From Orthonyx spaldingii (taxonomy: Eukaryota > Chordata > Aves > Passeriformes > Orthonychidae), in NCBI GenBank assembly GCA_013397795.1, contig VZTJ01000300.1, positions 919,318 through 983,317 on the forward strand: 64,000 bases of DNA, in the 5' to 3' direction. The notes under the pieces were generated by a model that saw only the letters and a program-made list of their open reading frames with translations, had not been told where the DNA came from and searched no databases. Shown here one piece after another: positions 1 through 13,144 of the stretch. The position numbers and the translations under genes were made by a program. Numbering within the stretch: the first letter of the stretch is position 1; each line of letters begins with the position of its first letter.

Positions 1-1266
1 GTTCTCCCTTATTACAAGTTCCCTCTTATTACAGATTTTATGTTGAAAAGTGTATGTTTACAAAGCAAAATAAAAAGACAATTATTTTTAGAAGTTTGGA
101 GGCAAGAGGGTGTTAAATCTGCACTTTGTGCAAAGTTTTCCTGTCCACACTGTAAGGTTTTTCATCTCAAATGCAGCTTGTTCAAAAATTGACAGACATA
201 TTTGCATAATGTTAATGAAGCTGTCAAAAGGTAACTGTGGCATAGTACTACAACCACATCACTGCCAACTTTATAAATTCCTTGAAAGAGTAGAGACTTG
301 TGTTCTTGTCTCATGCTAACTTAAATTGGAAAAAAAACCTTCTCATTTTCATTGCAAGATGCCGCCCAGGCTTTTATTTAAATATTGTCAGCAGCACGAT
401 GCTTCATCTCGTTGCACAAAAACATGAAATACAATGAAATGCAGAAATATCACACCAATAACCAAACATGTAAAAAACCGGACTATTTGCAGTAAATATA
501 TAAAAGAAATATTTTCAGGAATTTCCCTTAAGGCAGCAGTCAAAACCAAAATCCATCTTGCTGCTGCTGTTACCTCAGCCCATGTTAGCCTGCCAGCCCA
601 TCTCCAGCAGCTGCCTGTTTCACACACCCAGAATATAACCAATAAGCTTGCCAGTGTGGCATTACAAGTTAATGTGAGAACTAGAAGGGACAGTTTACTT
701 ATATAAAGTATTAGGTTTAAAATCCTGCCTGGAGCAAAAGTACTAAATCTTTTATGTTTCCAAGAGAGACACTTTCATGCTGAAGAGGTTTTGGAGTAGT
801 TTGGAAGGAAGTCTTAAAGTTTGAAGTTCTGTCTGCCCTCCAGGACGGGTCAGTCCTTACAGGTCGTGGTGCTGCTTCTACACTTTCCTTTTATGAACAA
901 TGTCTACACATCAGTGCTGCCAACCTGCTCCAGAAAAGGCTGCATTTCACTTGGGCTGACTACAGAGAGGGACTGATCTATGTCTAGATGAAGAAAATAA
1001 AGAGATGCCAGCTGACTGTAAAGGTTTTAAGATGTGACACATAACATGCCATTTGTTTTGGTGGCAGTAGAGATTTTCTGTGTAGCAGAATGGGGTGAGC
1101 CCAATTGTGAAAAATAAAAAATATTTTACAATAAAATCAGGATAGGGCAGGGATACAAAGGAACTGGTTGTTATTTGCAGTTATATTAATAAATTGTGGG
1201 ATAGGACAGTTGGTGGTTTACTGTTAGCTCACCCAAAATAAATGAGTGTACAAATAAATCAAATTA
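1..1266. other. AT-rich non-coding sequence
   Basis: No gene or repeat family is recognised here. Two short frames at 388-642 (-) and 434-706 (+) overlap on opposite strands and neither translation resembles a known protein. An ATTTGCAT octamer (200-207) matches the reverse complement of the POU octamer, but an 8-base match alone is weak evidence. The rest is ordinary AT-rich intergenic or intronic DNA. Confidence 0.6.
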
Positions 1267-1870
1267 TTAACTTAGTTTACACTCTCTGCCTTTCACAACT
1301 TGCAGTAACAAGGACAAAATGGAACAGCAGAAATGGAGCTCCCCCTGTCCTCCGCACTTTGACTTCCAAGCATCTGGGGGGCAATGTACAGAGATACTGA
1401 AAAGTCCTTCCTCGGCTGGAGACAACGTGGGGTGGGAGAGTGATAAAACATAAGCAGGAGGCTGCCATGAGGAGCTCCCACCCTGGGGCTGGGATGCAGC
1501 TCCTGACGGGCGCAGGGGCACTGGCAGGGGCCCAGAAGGAAGGTATGGACACTGCGGGGCTGACAATCCTGCCATGTTTATGAGTGGTAAGCTCCAGGAA
1601 ATGTTCAACATAGCCCTCATAGTTCTCTGCCTTCAGACTTCAACGCACGCGCGCGCACACACTCACACCGTCCCTTCTTAAATTTCCTTTGAGGTTTCCA
1701 TGTACTGCTATTTTCCCCTCAGGAGCTGCTTCTCCCCACAGGCTCTGTGCTGGGCTAATGCTCTGCTCTCCCATCCATAGCAGCCAGCAGCATGCACTGG
1801 GCACAAAGCATTTTGTCACTGCTTTGGGGAGATGTGGCCATGGAGTGAGATGTACAATATTGACCAAGTG
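1267..1870. other. GC-richer patch with overlapping short open frames, no gene called
   Basis: This patch is visibly richer in G and C than its surroundings, with runs such as CTGGGGCTGGGATGC and a few CpGs near 1505-1515. Three minus-strand frames (117, 91 and 62 codons) overlap in different phases within 1267-1620, and further frames overlap on both strands at 1640-1880. Mutual overlap in several phases is what GC-rich DNA gives by chance, because stop codons are AT-rich. None of the translations shows a recognisable domain. It may be an old, unrecognised transposable element or unique sequence; I cannot tell which. Confidence 0.4.
1643..1662. repeat. CG/CA alternating purine-pyrimidine tract
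   Basis: Twenty consecutive bases alternate strictly between purine and pyrimidine (ACGCACGCGCGC followed by ACACACAC), with five CpG dinucleotides packed into about 12 bases. CG and CA alternation is the classic sequence type that can adopt left-handed Z-DNA under negative supercoiling. The CpG cluster stands out in a window that is otherwise depleted of CpG. Confidence 0.8.
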
Positions 1871-2181
1871 GTCTCACTGAAGTTATCGCTGATCTAAAAG
1901 ATAAGATAAGGAGTTCATTACATACCCCCTGCTCTCCCAGAAAGCACCATTTCCAGGTCCAATGTGTCACTTATCACCTCCTGTGAGGCCTATAGCTGTA
2001 CTTGTAATAAGATTAACAAAAGGTGATCTCAGATAGCCCTGGATAAATAGTCAACTTGGGTAAGAAAAAAAAGAAAAATAAATTCCAGAAGGTGTCTTCT
2101 TGTGACTCTGGAGAGACAGAACATAGATCTTTGAACTGAGCCTAACAGCCAAATGAGGAGAAATTCCATGTGACTCTATTC

Positions 2182-2227
2182 ATACACACATGAACATGTG
2201 TGTATAGATACACAAATGTATGTATCT
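2182..2227. repeat. Two adjacent inverted repeats
   Basis: The first is a perfect 11-bp inverted repeat: ATACACACATG at 2182-2192 and CATGTGTGTAT at 2195-2205, separated only by AA. The second follows directly: AGATACA at 2206-2212 and TGTATCT at 2221-2227, a perfect 7-bp repeat with an 8-base loop. Both are built from CA/TG and TA steps, so they may have arisen from microsatellite slippage. They could extrude as small cruciforms or fold as hairpins if transcribed. No terminator or RNA gene role is implied. Confidence 0.8.
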
Positions 2228-3929
2228 ATGCGTACATACCTTTCTTTGTCCACACATTTATTATATATTAGATTCAAGTCCTAACTGTGCAAAGAGACTG
2301 TGATCCGTCCTTGTGGCTTTTTCCCTGTGCCCTGTTGTCCAGATGTAAGCTGTGAAACACATCCAAGTTCCTTAGAACGGGGAGTGTTGAGCCAGGCAGT
2401 TCAGGCTGAGCTGTTCCAGTTATCACTCCATTGAAAATGAACAACAAATTCAAATAACAGAGGCTGTGTTTGATTCTGGATCTTTCTGGGTTTTCTTTCT
2501 CTGGTTCCCACCCCCACAGTCTCACCTCTCTCCCACCCTTCCCCACTTACCATAAAGTTATGATGCCCTTTGCTATAATAATGAATGGAATTCCCAGATT
2601 ATTATTTTAGGGGTTTAACTGATTCTCAGTGGTGTTCATGTGTGTAGCACTTATACAAAGAGGCTTTTTCATATGTCTTTCAGCAAATACACAAATAGGC
2701 TTGGAGTCAGTATTCATTTTAATAGTTTCACCAGATAGTCACATTTATTTTCAGACATTTATTTTTTTTCTCATTGCACTTTTGTATCATTCTGCATGCA
2801 GCTGTACTACACATCCATCTGTAAACCTGGACCTGGCATCCACAAGTAGAATATCTCCATCCTTAAAGTAATCTTTTTATAAAAAGATTTATACCTGCAC
2901 AATGCTCATTGCACAAAACTCTAAATACATATAAGAGCAAGACTGTTGGAACCTCCCTTCCCCTTCTTTGTGTTATTTATTTCCAGGTAATCTCAGCTGA
3001 GAGCTTTCTAATGCTGTCACGATGGTCAATTTTACAATGGACATTTTTCCCAATACAGATGTGTAGCTGTTTGCCTTTTCTTTACCTCTCTGTAAAAGTC
3101 GTATGGACAGAAATCATTGAGTCACCAGATCATACATTTATTTTGCTGATATATTATGCTGTTTGATGTCATGTTGACATGTAATTGATGTTGGTTTTGC
3201 TCTTTTTTTGTCTTTGTTTTGTTTCTTGGTTTCAATAAAAAGAGAATTTAAAAAAGGCTGTAGAGAGATGACTTAAGGCACTGACAGACATGAGCATAGT
3301 ATGCATCTCTTTTATGATGTGCTGCTGAGTAAATGGGTATATTTCTAGCTTTAGATAACATATAGGAGACCTCTGAATTTTTACTGTATAGTGAAGTATT
3401 TGTTTAAGCCTAGCCTATAACCTCAAAAGAACTTCTTTCACTCACAAGAAGTACATACAGAACATGTTTTCAATAAGGGCTTAACCCATGATTTAGGAGT
3501 CAATAAAGAAAGATTTTCCATAAAGAAATGGGAAAGCAACAATAGAAATAAAATACAACATACCAAAGATTAAATATGTTCCATCAGCACAACAGTGTCT
3601 TTGTACAGTAAAGAGCAGAAGGGAATGATTAATAGTAAAATGGTATATATGTCAAAAGAAAAATAAATGCAATTTAGACAAAGTACACACTTATTAACAG
3701 AGAACATCATTTACAGTTATTCAGATGGGAGGAAGGCAAGGATGAAACTAGCAGAGAATCTATTTCACAATGTGAAGTCACATTCATCTTGGTTCAGGCT
3801 TCCCCCCCTCTACAGCTGCAAAATAAAAATACTGGTGAAATCCTTGCTGACATAAAATTAATGCCTAAGTACCCAGCAACTTCAGCAGAATCAGGATTTC
3901 ATTCAAGATATTTTAAGGTGCAGCTTTAC
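2228..3929. other. AT-rich non-coding sequence
   Basis: Nothing with a recognisable product is seen. A T- and G-rich stretch near 3190-3235 is followed by AATAAA (about 3235), which resembles the end of a 3' UTR. AATAAA is expected often in AT-rich DNA, and there is no open frame upstream that looks like a terminal exon, so no gene is called. A small inverted repeat ATGTCA/TGACAT lies at 3166-3180. Confidence 0.5.
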
Positions 3930-4200
3930 TAGGCAGACCTCGTGGATCAGCAGTGGGAATGGGGCCACATTTCCCCCCAGGTTCCCGCAGTGCAGTCACC
4001 ACCAGCTCTAATAGCTTTGGCTCCAGACCTTCCTAAAGGGGACCTGAGGCTGTGGAGTGCTTCCCACTCACCCTCCTTCTGAATGGCTACTAACAGGATC
4101 AAGAGATGCCAGGGCCTCTCCCAGGTGCCTTTACCAGGCACGGGGTTGTGGGACATGGGGAGGAAAGGGGGTGGAGGCACTTTAAAACAAGCCCAGAGAC
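3930..4200. other. GC-richer patch, origin unknown
   Basis: A short block with many C and G runs (for example CCCCCCAGG and GGGGAGG) is embedded in AT-rich flanks. A 77-codon minus-strand frame runs through it (3947-4180), but its translation is low in complexity and matches no family I recognise. I see no flanking duplication or terminal repeat that would make it a mobile element. Confidence 0.35.
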
Positions 4201-7200
4201 CAGGTTAAACTCAAACCAGTGAGAGACAGATTAACGTACTGATGGACCAAATGTCTGCCCAGCGCCTACCAGAGACTTGTGGTGTCACCTGACACCAAGT
4301 GAAAGGTTGCAGAGGAATTACTCCAGCATGGTACTATACTATGAGAAGATTTTGGGAACACCTCCTTTAGATTTGCCAGAAACCTTATGAAAACAATCAA
4401 ATGCAAACTTAATATTTTAAACATTTCAGGTTTTGAGCTAGAAAGATAGAAATATGTTATCAGCTTGTCTCACTCTCGGCAAAACCACAGGGCCCCCTGA
4501 AGGTGCCCCAATAATGTGCCAATCCAGCTTTGCACACCTTCCACAATGAAACACAATTACAACCAAATACATAAAAAATGGGAAAATACAAGATAGAAAG
4601 AAAATGACCATTTCATTCTACATGCAAGAAACACGGTATATGATATCTCCATAAACTGCCCACACTGCTATAATATTTCCAAATAAACCAACACAAAATA
4701 AATATGTTTTTACAAGGCAGGGAAGAAAGGTAAATTTCAAATGAAGAAGAAAGTTTGGAGGACTTGCAAATATAAAGAACACAAAGTTTAAAACAAAAAA
4801 GTTTGTTTCATATGAATTCTAGAAATTTCGACCCCTCCTACTTTGCCTACATAGTTGCACACAAAACGGGAAAGACAAACAGAAAGAAATCAAGGGTTCT
4901 AATTCCCCCAATAATTACCTGGAAAAGAGCCTTACTCTTCTCATATATGATCTCAGTAGAAATCAGACAGGGAATTAAAGCCTATAATTCATAATATGTG
5001 TGGGTTTAGGCACATGAGATAGAAATGTGGACAAAGTAGTAGATCTGAAATATACATCTCAAAACACCCATTCTCAAAGCTCCTTCTTAACTACCCCTCT
5101 CAAAATCCTAAACTGTCCCAAAAATGTTTTGATTATGGTCTAATCTATTCTGTGTGACCCTTGCAGAAATGATTCTTTGCAGCTCTGGCAAGTTTCTTTC
5201 TCCACTGCTTTTGTGAGATGAATGACTCCTTCCATTTGCAAGGAAGTTCTCAGGATCTCTGCATTATAGGACTATTATTATCTGAACTCATTGAGCTCTT
5301 GCTGTGTTCACAGATTTAAATCTGAAAGCCATAAATTATAAACATATACCTCATTCAAGATAGTGCACGCAAGCACACATTATACAAATTATTTCTGTAG
5401 TGTACATTATAGCTACAAAAAGAATGACATCAGAAACCTTTATTAGCATCAGACAAGAGCCTCAAATCCTAAATCAACTCACACAATGTCTCTTTTTCTA
5501 AACTCCCTTTGATTTTTTTGCCTATTAAATCCAGTTGCTATACAAGTGGGTGCTAGATGCTCTTGAAGTCACACAGAAATTTACCCATCCAGTTTGAACC
5601 ATGTTATCCTGATATAACATTCCATATGGGAGTTCAATGGAACACCACAGGGACCATCTATGCATTGCCCAAATTGTCTGCCATCTTGACACTCCTATAA
5701 TTTTAATCCCAGTCATCAATTGTCTTCAGGATTTTATACTTTTTGAAAACAGGTATTTCTGCACCTTCTAACTAAACTGCAAGGCCGCCTGCACTGCAGG
5801 ACATGGATGGAAACATTTAAACAGAAATGCTCCAGTGTAATCCCAGCAAGAAAGAAAGCCACCAGAAAGATAATGAATAAAAAGAACTCAAAACTTAACT
5901 GAGCATTCCCACTTTCTAAGATTTTAGGTGGAAAATAACACCTTATCAACAAGGCCAAGTAATTCTCTCTTTGAATGAAAGAATTAGAAGACATGAGCAG
6001 GTCAAGGAAATACATAAGAATGAAAGCCTTAAAAGGAGAGAATCCTTCGAATTACATTATGAACAAAGTCAATAAACATGAAGTAACTCCCTATCCCCCT
6101 TCAAAATCCCAGAGTAGTATAGAAATTATTTGTAATATTATTATCACTTTAACAACACTACAATACACATTTTATTAACAATCCATTCCCTGTAATTTTA
6201 AGAACTATGAAGTAAATTGTGATTGCCACATAAGTGTACGTCTAAATTACACACTATAGGCTCACTAAAGAGTATCCAGGCTTTTAGGAAAGTTCCAAGG
6301 AGGTGATCTGATTTTAAACCTGTCATACTTTTAAGCAAATGTGGATTGACTTAAAGTAAACATTGCAGGAGGGAGCTCGTGCTCTAGGCTTCACCAAGCA
6401 ATCAGCAAGGCATCTGACACGCTACAGAAAACCTGCAAAATCCAGCAAATAAATCTTGTAACACCCATTCAGTATCCTACGAAGCACACAGTGGGGAGCT
6501 GACACATTATTAACTGACTGTAATTTTCACAAACTGTAACATACAAAGAGCTTTATGACATACGTGGTGAAATATATTTTTATCTATTATAAATGTCCAT
6601 GTTTTCCAAGTACGTTAATCAAGATGCTCCAAATAAATCACTGGGTCATGTTTGTTTTTAAGTTAGTAGCATCAAAAATATTTAAAATTACAGTAAGAAG
6701 AATTGGGAAATATCTCCATCTCGTGACTCCACTCTAACAAAGTCACAAGTTTTTGATGATGCAGTAGTTGTGTGTAAAATGACAAAGGGCAACAGAAAAG
6801 GTAAACTTGGGACAGGCAATTGTCACAAAGCAGTGCTTCCCTTGAATGTTGGGTTTTAGACTAAATTATGTTTTATACAAACTTGCTTAAACCCTGCTCC
6901 TTCAATGAAAGCAAATCTACAAGGGACAATGCAGGTTCCAAAGAAGATCTAATGCCATCCAGAAGGAAAGAATAGAAGATGTTATGACAGAGACATCAAC
7001 TTTCAGCCAAAGCATCTTTACTTTTGCCTTGGTGAAGATTTACACAACTTTACAGAGACAAATCCCACCTGCCTCTCTCAGGAACAGCAGAAAGCACTCC
7101 TGCAAGTGACAGAACACTGGCTTTTGAAGCCTTACATTGTTCTGCCACACACAGGAATAACTTGAGGTCCCAAAGGTTCGTAGAGGAAAATGGCACTTTG

Positions 7201-7568
7201 CCAACTCTCATTACTGCCTGCCAACCTGTAGATAATATTCTTGTACTGTACTTCATCTGATACTTTCACATTTACAACCCTTTACAATACTCAGCAGTTT
7301 CTATTTAAATAAAAGTAGACAAGATTAAAAAAATAAACCTAAAGTAGAAAATACAGGCTAGATGTGAAAACTGAGAGCATTTTCCTCACTATTGTCCATT
7401 ATTCTTTAATGTATCATTCTCTTTCTGCATGTAGGCCAAAAAAATAAATCCAATGTAAACACAAAAGGCAAATACCTTTTGAAGGCCAAGCAAATATTTG
7501 AAAAGCAAAAAAGAGATTCTGCTTTTATCTCCAGATCACCCTACAATTTAATGGTTAGTGGAGAGGTG
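4201..7568. other. AT-rich non-coding sequence
   Basis: No gene, CR1 end or tandem repeat is recognised. Short frames of 60-93 codons occur on both strands, with no conserved motif and no splice-site context that I can trust. Confidence 0.55.
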
Positions 7569-7609
7569 TTTCTTTTTTTCCTTTCTTTCTTGTTTTTCTT
7601 TTTCTCTTT
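7569..7609 (+). repeat. Polypyrimidine tract ending in TAG
   Basis: Forty-one bases consist almost entirely of T and C, interrupted by one G at 7592, and the tract ends TTTCTCTTTAG at 7601-7611. This resembles a vertebrate 3' splice acceptor, but also ordinary polypyrimidine low-complexity DNA. The sequence after it (TTCAGGGAATGCAGC) does not open into a convincing exon, so I call it a simple repeat. Confidence 0.6.
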
Positions 7610-10600
7610 AGTTCAGGGAATGCAGCAGGGGCAGGTCCACACCTCATAGCTCACAGAATGGTTATCAACCTACAAACTAGAACAATGGGATAACAAAGGT
7701 CAGATGCCATGTTTGTTACAGAGAGAAAAATTGGCACTATCAAAAGCCATAAGGCATCAAACCAATGTATTAAAAAATCTTGATCCAGTATTATTTCTAA
7801 ATTATGAAAATGGTGTGCCTGACCTTGTAGTCTGATGTCTGCAATTTCTAAGCAAAGTGCAGGTGCCTGTATGGAGCTTAATGGTCTTTTTGAGGATTAG
7901 TGAAATTAAATTAATACCATCCATGGACTAGAGAGAAAGACTTGAGTCTTCAGCTATGACAATGGTATTAAATAGCACTAAAGAGAAGAAAGGAAAGATT
8001 ATCTGCAAGCTAAAATGGTAAAGCTGGCAAAATATTACCAGTGAGTCCACAGTCACCTGGAAGGAAGAGTAAATGACTGAGTATAGGGAACAGTTTTTAA
8101 AAATTTTTTTAGGTGGGAATAAAGCTGTTGAAACCAAAATGGAACACAAGCCCCCTTTTTCTGCCCCCTTATTACTGGCCCACGATTCTCAGGTCACCAC
8201 TGAGCACAAATGTACAAGTGTTCAGTAGTTCAAATTTGATATTCTCAGACCAAATAGCAAATCTCTACCAATCACACATGAAACCCAGCAATTCCATAAA
8301 AACTCTGCAACATCATATAATGAGAACAAGAGCTTTCACAAATTGTATGTTAAAAAACCCTAAATTATTTATCATTAAAATAAAGCCAGCAGGGGTAATT
8401 TTATTAAAAATATTGATGCAACTTTTGGGGTTAAACATTTGTCCACTGACTTCAAGGATGTAAGAAAACATTTCATATATGTTCAAGCTGTAAAGTGTGT
8501 GTACTTTATTATCTTTTATTGGACAGAAAAGTGATCAACTCTTCCTATAATTAAAGAAGTCTGATCAGCAAAATAAGATGAATACTGGGAAAACAGAATT
8601 AATACTTGCTTAGTCTTGTAAAAAACATTTACAGATAAAAACTATTAAAATCTATTTTCTAGCAAACACAAAAAATCTAATTAAGCATCTGAAAGCTACT
8701 TTGATTAGGTTAATTTTCAGTTTTCATAACATAATATTACATTAAAAGATTATGGTATTCTACAGAAGATGGTAACAGAAACAATGAGAAAAGGAATTAC
8801 CTCTCAGACTACTACATAAATTAGGAGACACCAGCCCTTCACGGACTACTACAAATATTGCCTGCAAGGTAGTTTTTTTAACATTTTTCTCCTGAAGCCT
8901 TTGTAAAAAAAAAGATAGAAAATCATTTTTAAAAAGATTGGCAAAAATATTGATAGTATCTCTATAATCCCTAAACACAATTTTAATAGTGTCTTAACTA
9001 ATAATGAAACAACATCCAATTCTCTGTTTGTTTAATAATAGAAATCCTGCAAGTGCAAGGTAGAACAGAGAGATGGCCACAGGTCCATTGCTATGCTAGA
9101 ACTGACCCGTGCATTGCACAAATAAAACTGCTACTAATGGCCTGGAAGAAACATAGGCATTCTCATCTAATCCTGATTTTATCAAGTAATCCTTAATAAT
9201 TTTTGATGATAGAGTATTAGTCCTCTAAATTACAGATTGTCATCTCTGAAAGTAGAATGATATATAGAACAGCATTTTTAAGGAAGTGTGAAGCTTTGTG
9301 CCAAATATTAGCATGAAAATTACATAGGGTATTACTGTGCACATGTACATAAATGGCCATTAAATTCATATATATGTTCACCTGTACATTTACGTATGCA
9401 GAAATAGATATAAATAATGGAGAAAATGGACTTGTATCCATGTATCTTTGTGTGCATGTTTATATACACAGAGAGATAAATATGTGGATTAAAAGTTCTC
9501 TAACCTGCATATAATTATATGCTGTTTATACTGACACACCTATATATAATATGGATGGAATTCACTAAGCTAATTGTTACGAGTGAGAACTACAGTAATT
9601 GATAGAGTGCTTGCTCACAAATTTTCTAAAGCAAGGATCTCTTCCCACTCTGGTTCTAAAAACCACATTACAGGTTCACAAAGTGATACATCTTTTAACA
9701 ACGAGTATTTTTTCTTTCAATTGCCTACTCTATGAGTCAGTCTCTCTAGATTTGGTTGGTGTCAGCCAACCCATTTTGTGTAGTTCTAATAATTTTTGAA
9801 GAGGTATTTTAACATACTGGCATATTTTTTATACTAAAATTGTTGCTTCACTGCTGGAGCTGCGGAAGTAAAATCAGAACATCACCACTGATGATTTAAA
9901 ATTTCTACAAATTCTATGATCATCTATGACCTAAGGCATGCTGATTGTACCCTTAAAGGATAATGAAAGGTATGATAGGGCAAAAAAACATGTATAAAAA
10001 GGCTCAATAATTTATTTGCTGGCACAAAGCTTTCTTTCTAATATATTCTCTGAAAACTTCAGTTTTAGGAAAACGGGAAAGTGGCATTTCTCATACAATG
10101 CAGAAATTATTGTGATAGTAGTAGATGAAGTAGTCACTTTTATTCATTCCCTTCTTTGCTTGCAAAGAAAACAAAACTGCTAAAAGCAGATAACAGGAGA
10201 CAGAGGACCCAGTAACTCTGGATTCCATGTCACAGCTGTAGGGTGCAGAAGAGAATAACCCTAATGAAGTCCATATACTATGTTTAGAACTATATCAGCA
10301 CAGCTCGGAGCAGACTCCAATCCTGCCTGAAACACAAAGCTGCTATTACTGATTATTGTTTAGTTGACTTCGGCATCAATTCCAAAACTTAGCTCTTTCT
10401 TTGAAATAGGAAGTCTAGGCAAGTATGCACTGAATGCCTAGATCTGAACCCCGACAAGCCAGGCTTATTATTTTCCTGCTTATAACACAGCAGCTCCCTT
10501 CCTAAAAGGCATTTAGAACAAAACAATGTTTCTCTCCTGCAGGGTTTTATTTGGCCTTTAGATTAAACAACGCTCTAGGTTAGTAATCAGGTTTAGCAGA

Positions 10601-13131
10601 CAGTTGTCACGGGGTCACCAGCACCTACTTTGTTTTCCCCTCAAACACTGTGCTTTCTAAGGTGGTGATAGTGTTAAATGGAATGTAACTGATGGGAAAA
10701 GTAGAAAGATTACTCAACAATGTCCTGAAAATACTTTTTCAAAGGAAAAGCAGTCCATTGAAAAATCACAGACAAGAAAGTTTCAGTATAAACACTAGTA
10801 AACCATATATATTACCTCAATAAATGCTAAAAGCCTACCCTAGCAAAGCAAGAACAAGAACATTTGTGATTTAGCTCATATTTTTCATGCAAAAATTGGG
10901 ATGTATGTTTATGCACGTGTCTTTTTAAAAATCTAAGTTAGTAGGGGGGTAGTACAATTCTTTAAATTGGAACTAAACAAGCACAGTCCTGATGAAACCT
11001 TTGTTTTGAAAAAAAACCCCAGGAAAATAAACATAAACAATTAGGACCTGGCTACTGCAATTCTGACTAAGGTTTAAACACATGATTTTCCTACTTTAAA
11101 ATGCCAGCAAACTTGCACATGAGCATAAACTATTAGACAGCAGACAAGCTTGTATATTTTTTACTTTAACCATTCCTGTTCAGAGGTAGAAAGGTCAAAA
11201 GGATGTGCATGACAGCTGTTCCTGAAGTGCCCAGCTTTGGTCTTCTCCCAGCACTAGAATGTAGTTGCTCGACCTATTTAAGCAGAAAGCATCCTGAAAA
11301 ATCTCCACTTTGTTCTGAACACCTCTGTTTGCCTCCTACACTGAACACCTGCACATCACAACCTCACCAGTCCGGTTCGTAAAGAAGACACATTTGTGGG
11401 AAAACACTCAGTCTGCTGTCCTTCGGCTCTCACAAACTTGGGTGATGACAATTAAAGCAAATTTGCTGTGGCTTTTGTCTTGGTTGGTTGTTTTTGTGTG
11501 TTTTTTACTACAATTAAAACATTTGGTCTAAACACAGCAGAATAATTAATAACTATACCAACACAAATTTCTACCATCTTGTAAAGAAATGTCAGCAGAT
11601 TTTCCTCTGGTAGCTATAAAAATACACCCAAAACCTGTTTAGTAAAGACAGGCAGGGGATTACATTGTACAGTTCCATGGATGTTATGTGCTATCATCCA
11701 CTACAGCCACAGAACTGTATTCGGAAGGTGAAAAATGACACGTTTGATCACTCCAGGATTTAGTAGCTGAAAATAATGTCTCTTTGAGAATACACTGCTT
11801 CATGAATATGTCTTTTTAAAAAACTACTGAATATGTTGGGTGTAATAAGGAACACATGTAACTCCTACTTCAGATGAGGAAAAAAAAAAGGAAAGAAAAA
11901 ATATTTTTCTTTAGCAGCATGTGATTCAATTAACTCTTCGAGCGCTTCTCTTTTTGCATTTGCTTAAAATATAATCATTTTCCATAAGACAGTAAAAATG
12001 TTACCCCCAAAGGCAAAATGAAGTCTTATATGATTTCTCTCTGTTCTCAGACAAGGATCACGTGCTAATAAACACCTATGTACCTAATCAGCTTTTTGAA
12101 AAACATGGAGCACTACAAAGTTTGCAGAAAGCAAAATCCACAAGATACCAGGCCTATTTTATTCTGGTGTTTAGACGAGTTAAGTTTAATTTGGTTTTTC
12201 AGCTCGAGCATTTTACAATTTCTTTTCTTCTAGAAGGAGAGTTCTAATGATTCTATATTCTCTCTTTAATATCTTGTAGAGATAGAGACCTATATGCAAA
12301 GTCACGAGATTTCCCTGAATTTGTCCTGTTTTCATGACACAACCTTGTAATTTTACCTCTCTATGCTGCTGATGCTCCATAAGGACTCTGTAAAAGCTGG
12401 AGTTCTTCATGAGCTCTTCTGGTAACATTGCAGCGTAAAGCAAGGCTAAGCACCACCTGCATCATATTTATCTACTTGTTTATGAAAGAGTTTCCCCCTC
12501 ATTGTGTGGATAACTGACCTTAACCATGGCTAATAAGACATGAGCTTCCTTGAACTATGCAGCTTTACACTGAATCTTATAAAACACTTCAGTGTTATCC
12601 ATATAGCTTCACTGCACTCCTAATGAACTGAAACACATTCTCTCTCCAGCACTCTCACCACAGACAAGGTGTGGTCCAAGAAACAAAAATAACCTGGCCC
12701 AAACTTTGCTTTGGCCATCTGTTTCTGCAGACAAGCTTCTTCCTGGCTACTAACAGGTTTTTATAAAGTAGAGAATCAAGCAACATATAGATATTTATGC
12801 TCCACCCTACACATCATCTCGTCTTACTGCCCCAGCCATGTAGTGACAGGAATGGCTTGCTTGCTGCAGGCTAGCAGCTTCAGCAGCCTCCCCTGAGTGC
12901 AGCTGTGTTTCCAGATGTGTGTCTAGTTAGTCAGAGACCCCTGGAACTTCACCTCTCCTCAACATTAAGCCTTTAAGCAGGTTGGGATCTACACAGTCTG
13001 TGTTGGAGAAAATACAACTTCACTTAACATGAACACCCTGCCCAGTCAAACTATTTCCAGTAAATCAGATGATGTTCTTATCAACCTATTCCAGACACGT
13101 CTAACTTTTTTGGTTGGGGTTTTTTTCTCCC
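7610..13131. other. AT-rich non-coding sequence
   Basis: No gene is recognised. The longest frame is 116 codons at 8113-8463 (+), with an unremarkable, low-homology translation. The sequence is unique-looking, with scattered short A and T runs and a TA/CA-rich stretch near 9340-9550. Confidence 0.55.
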
Positions 13132-13144
13132 TTTTTTTTTTTTT
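13132..13144. repeat. T13 homopolymer in a T-rich stretch
   Basis: Thirteen consecutive T residues sit inside a longer T-rich tract (about 13105-13148). It reads as simple sequence; no poly(A)-tailed retrocopy can be identified next to it. Confidence 0.7.

Noticed and set aside
1267..1620. 117-codon minus-strand frame
   Set aside because: Three frames are open at once in this GC-richer patch, as expected by chance, and the Pro/Ser-rich translation shows no domain.
3190..3240. T/G-rich stretch followed by AATAAA, resembling a 3' UTR end
   Set aside because: AATAAA is common in AT-rich DNA, and no terminal exon can be seen upstream.
5145..5310. TCTGTGTGACCCTTGCAG string recalling the middle of MIR
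   Set aside because: The following blocks do not line up with the SINE consensus as I know it.
8113..8463. 116-codon plus-strand frame
   Set aside because: The translation has no known motif, the composition matches the non-coding flanks, and no splice or promoter context supports it.
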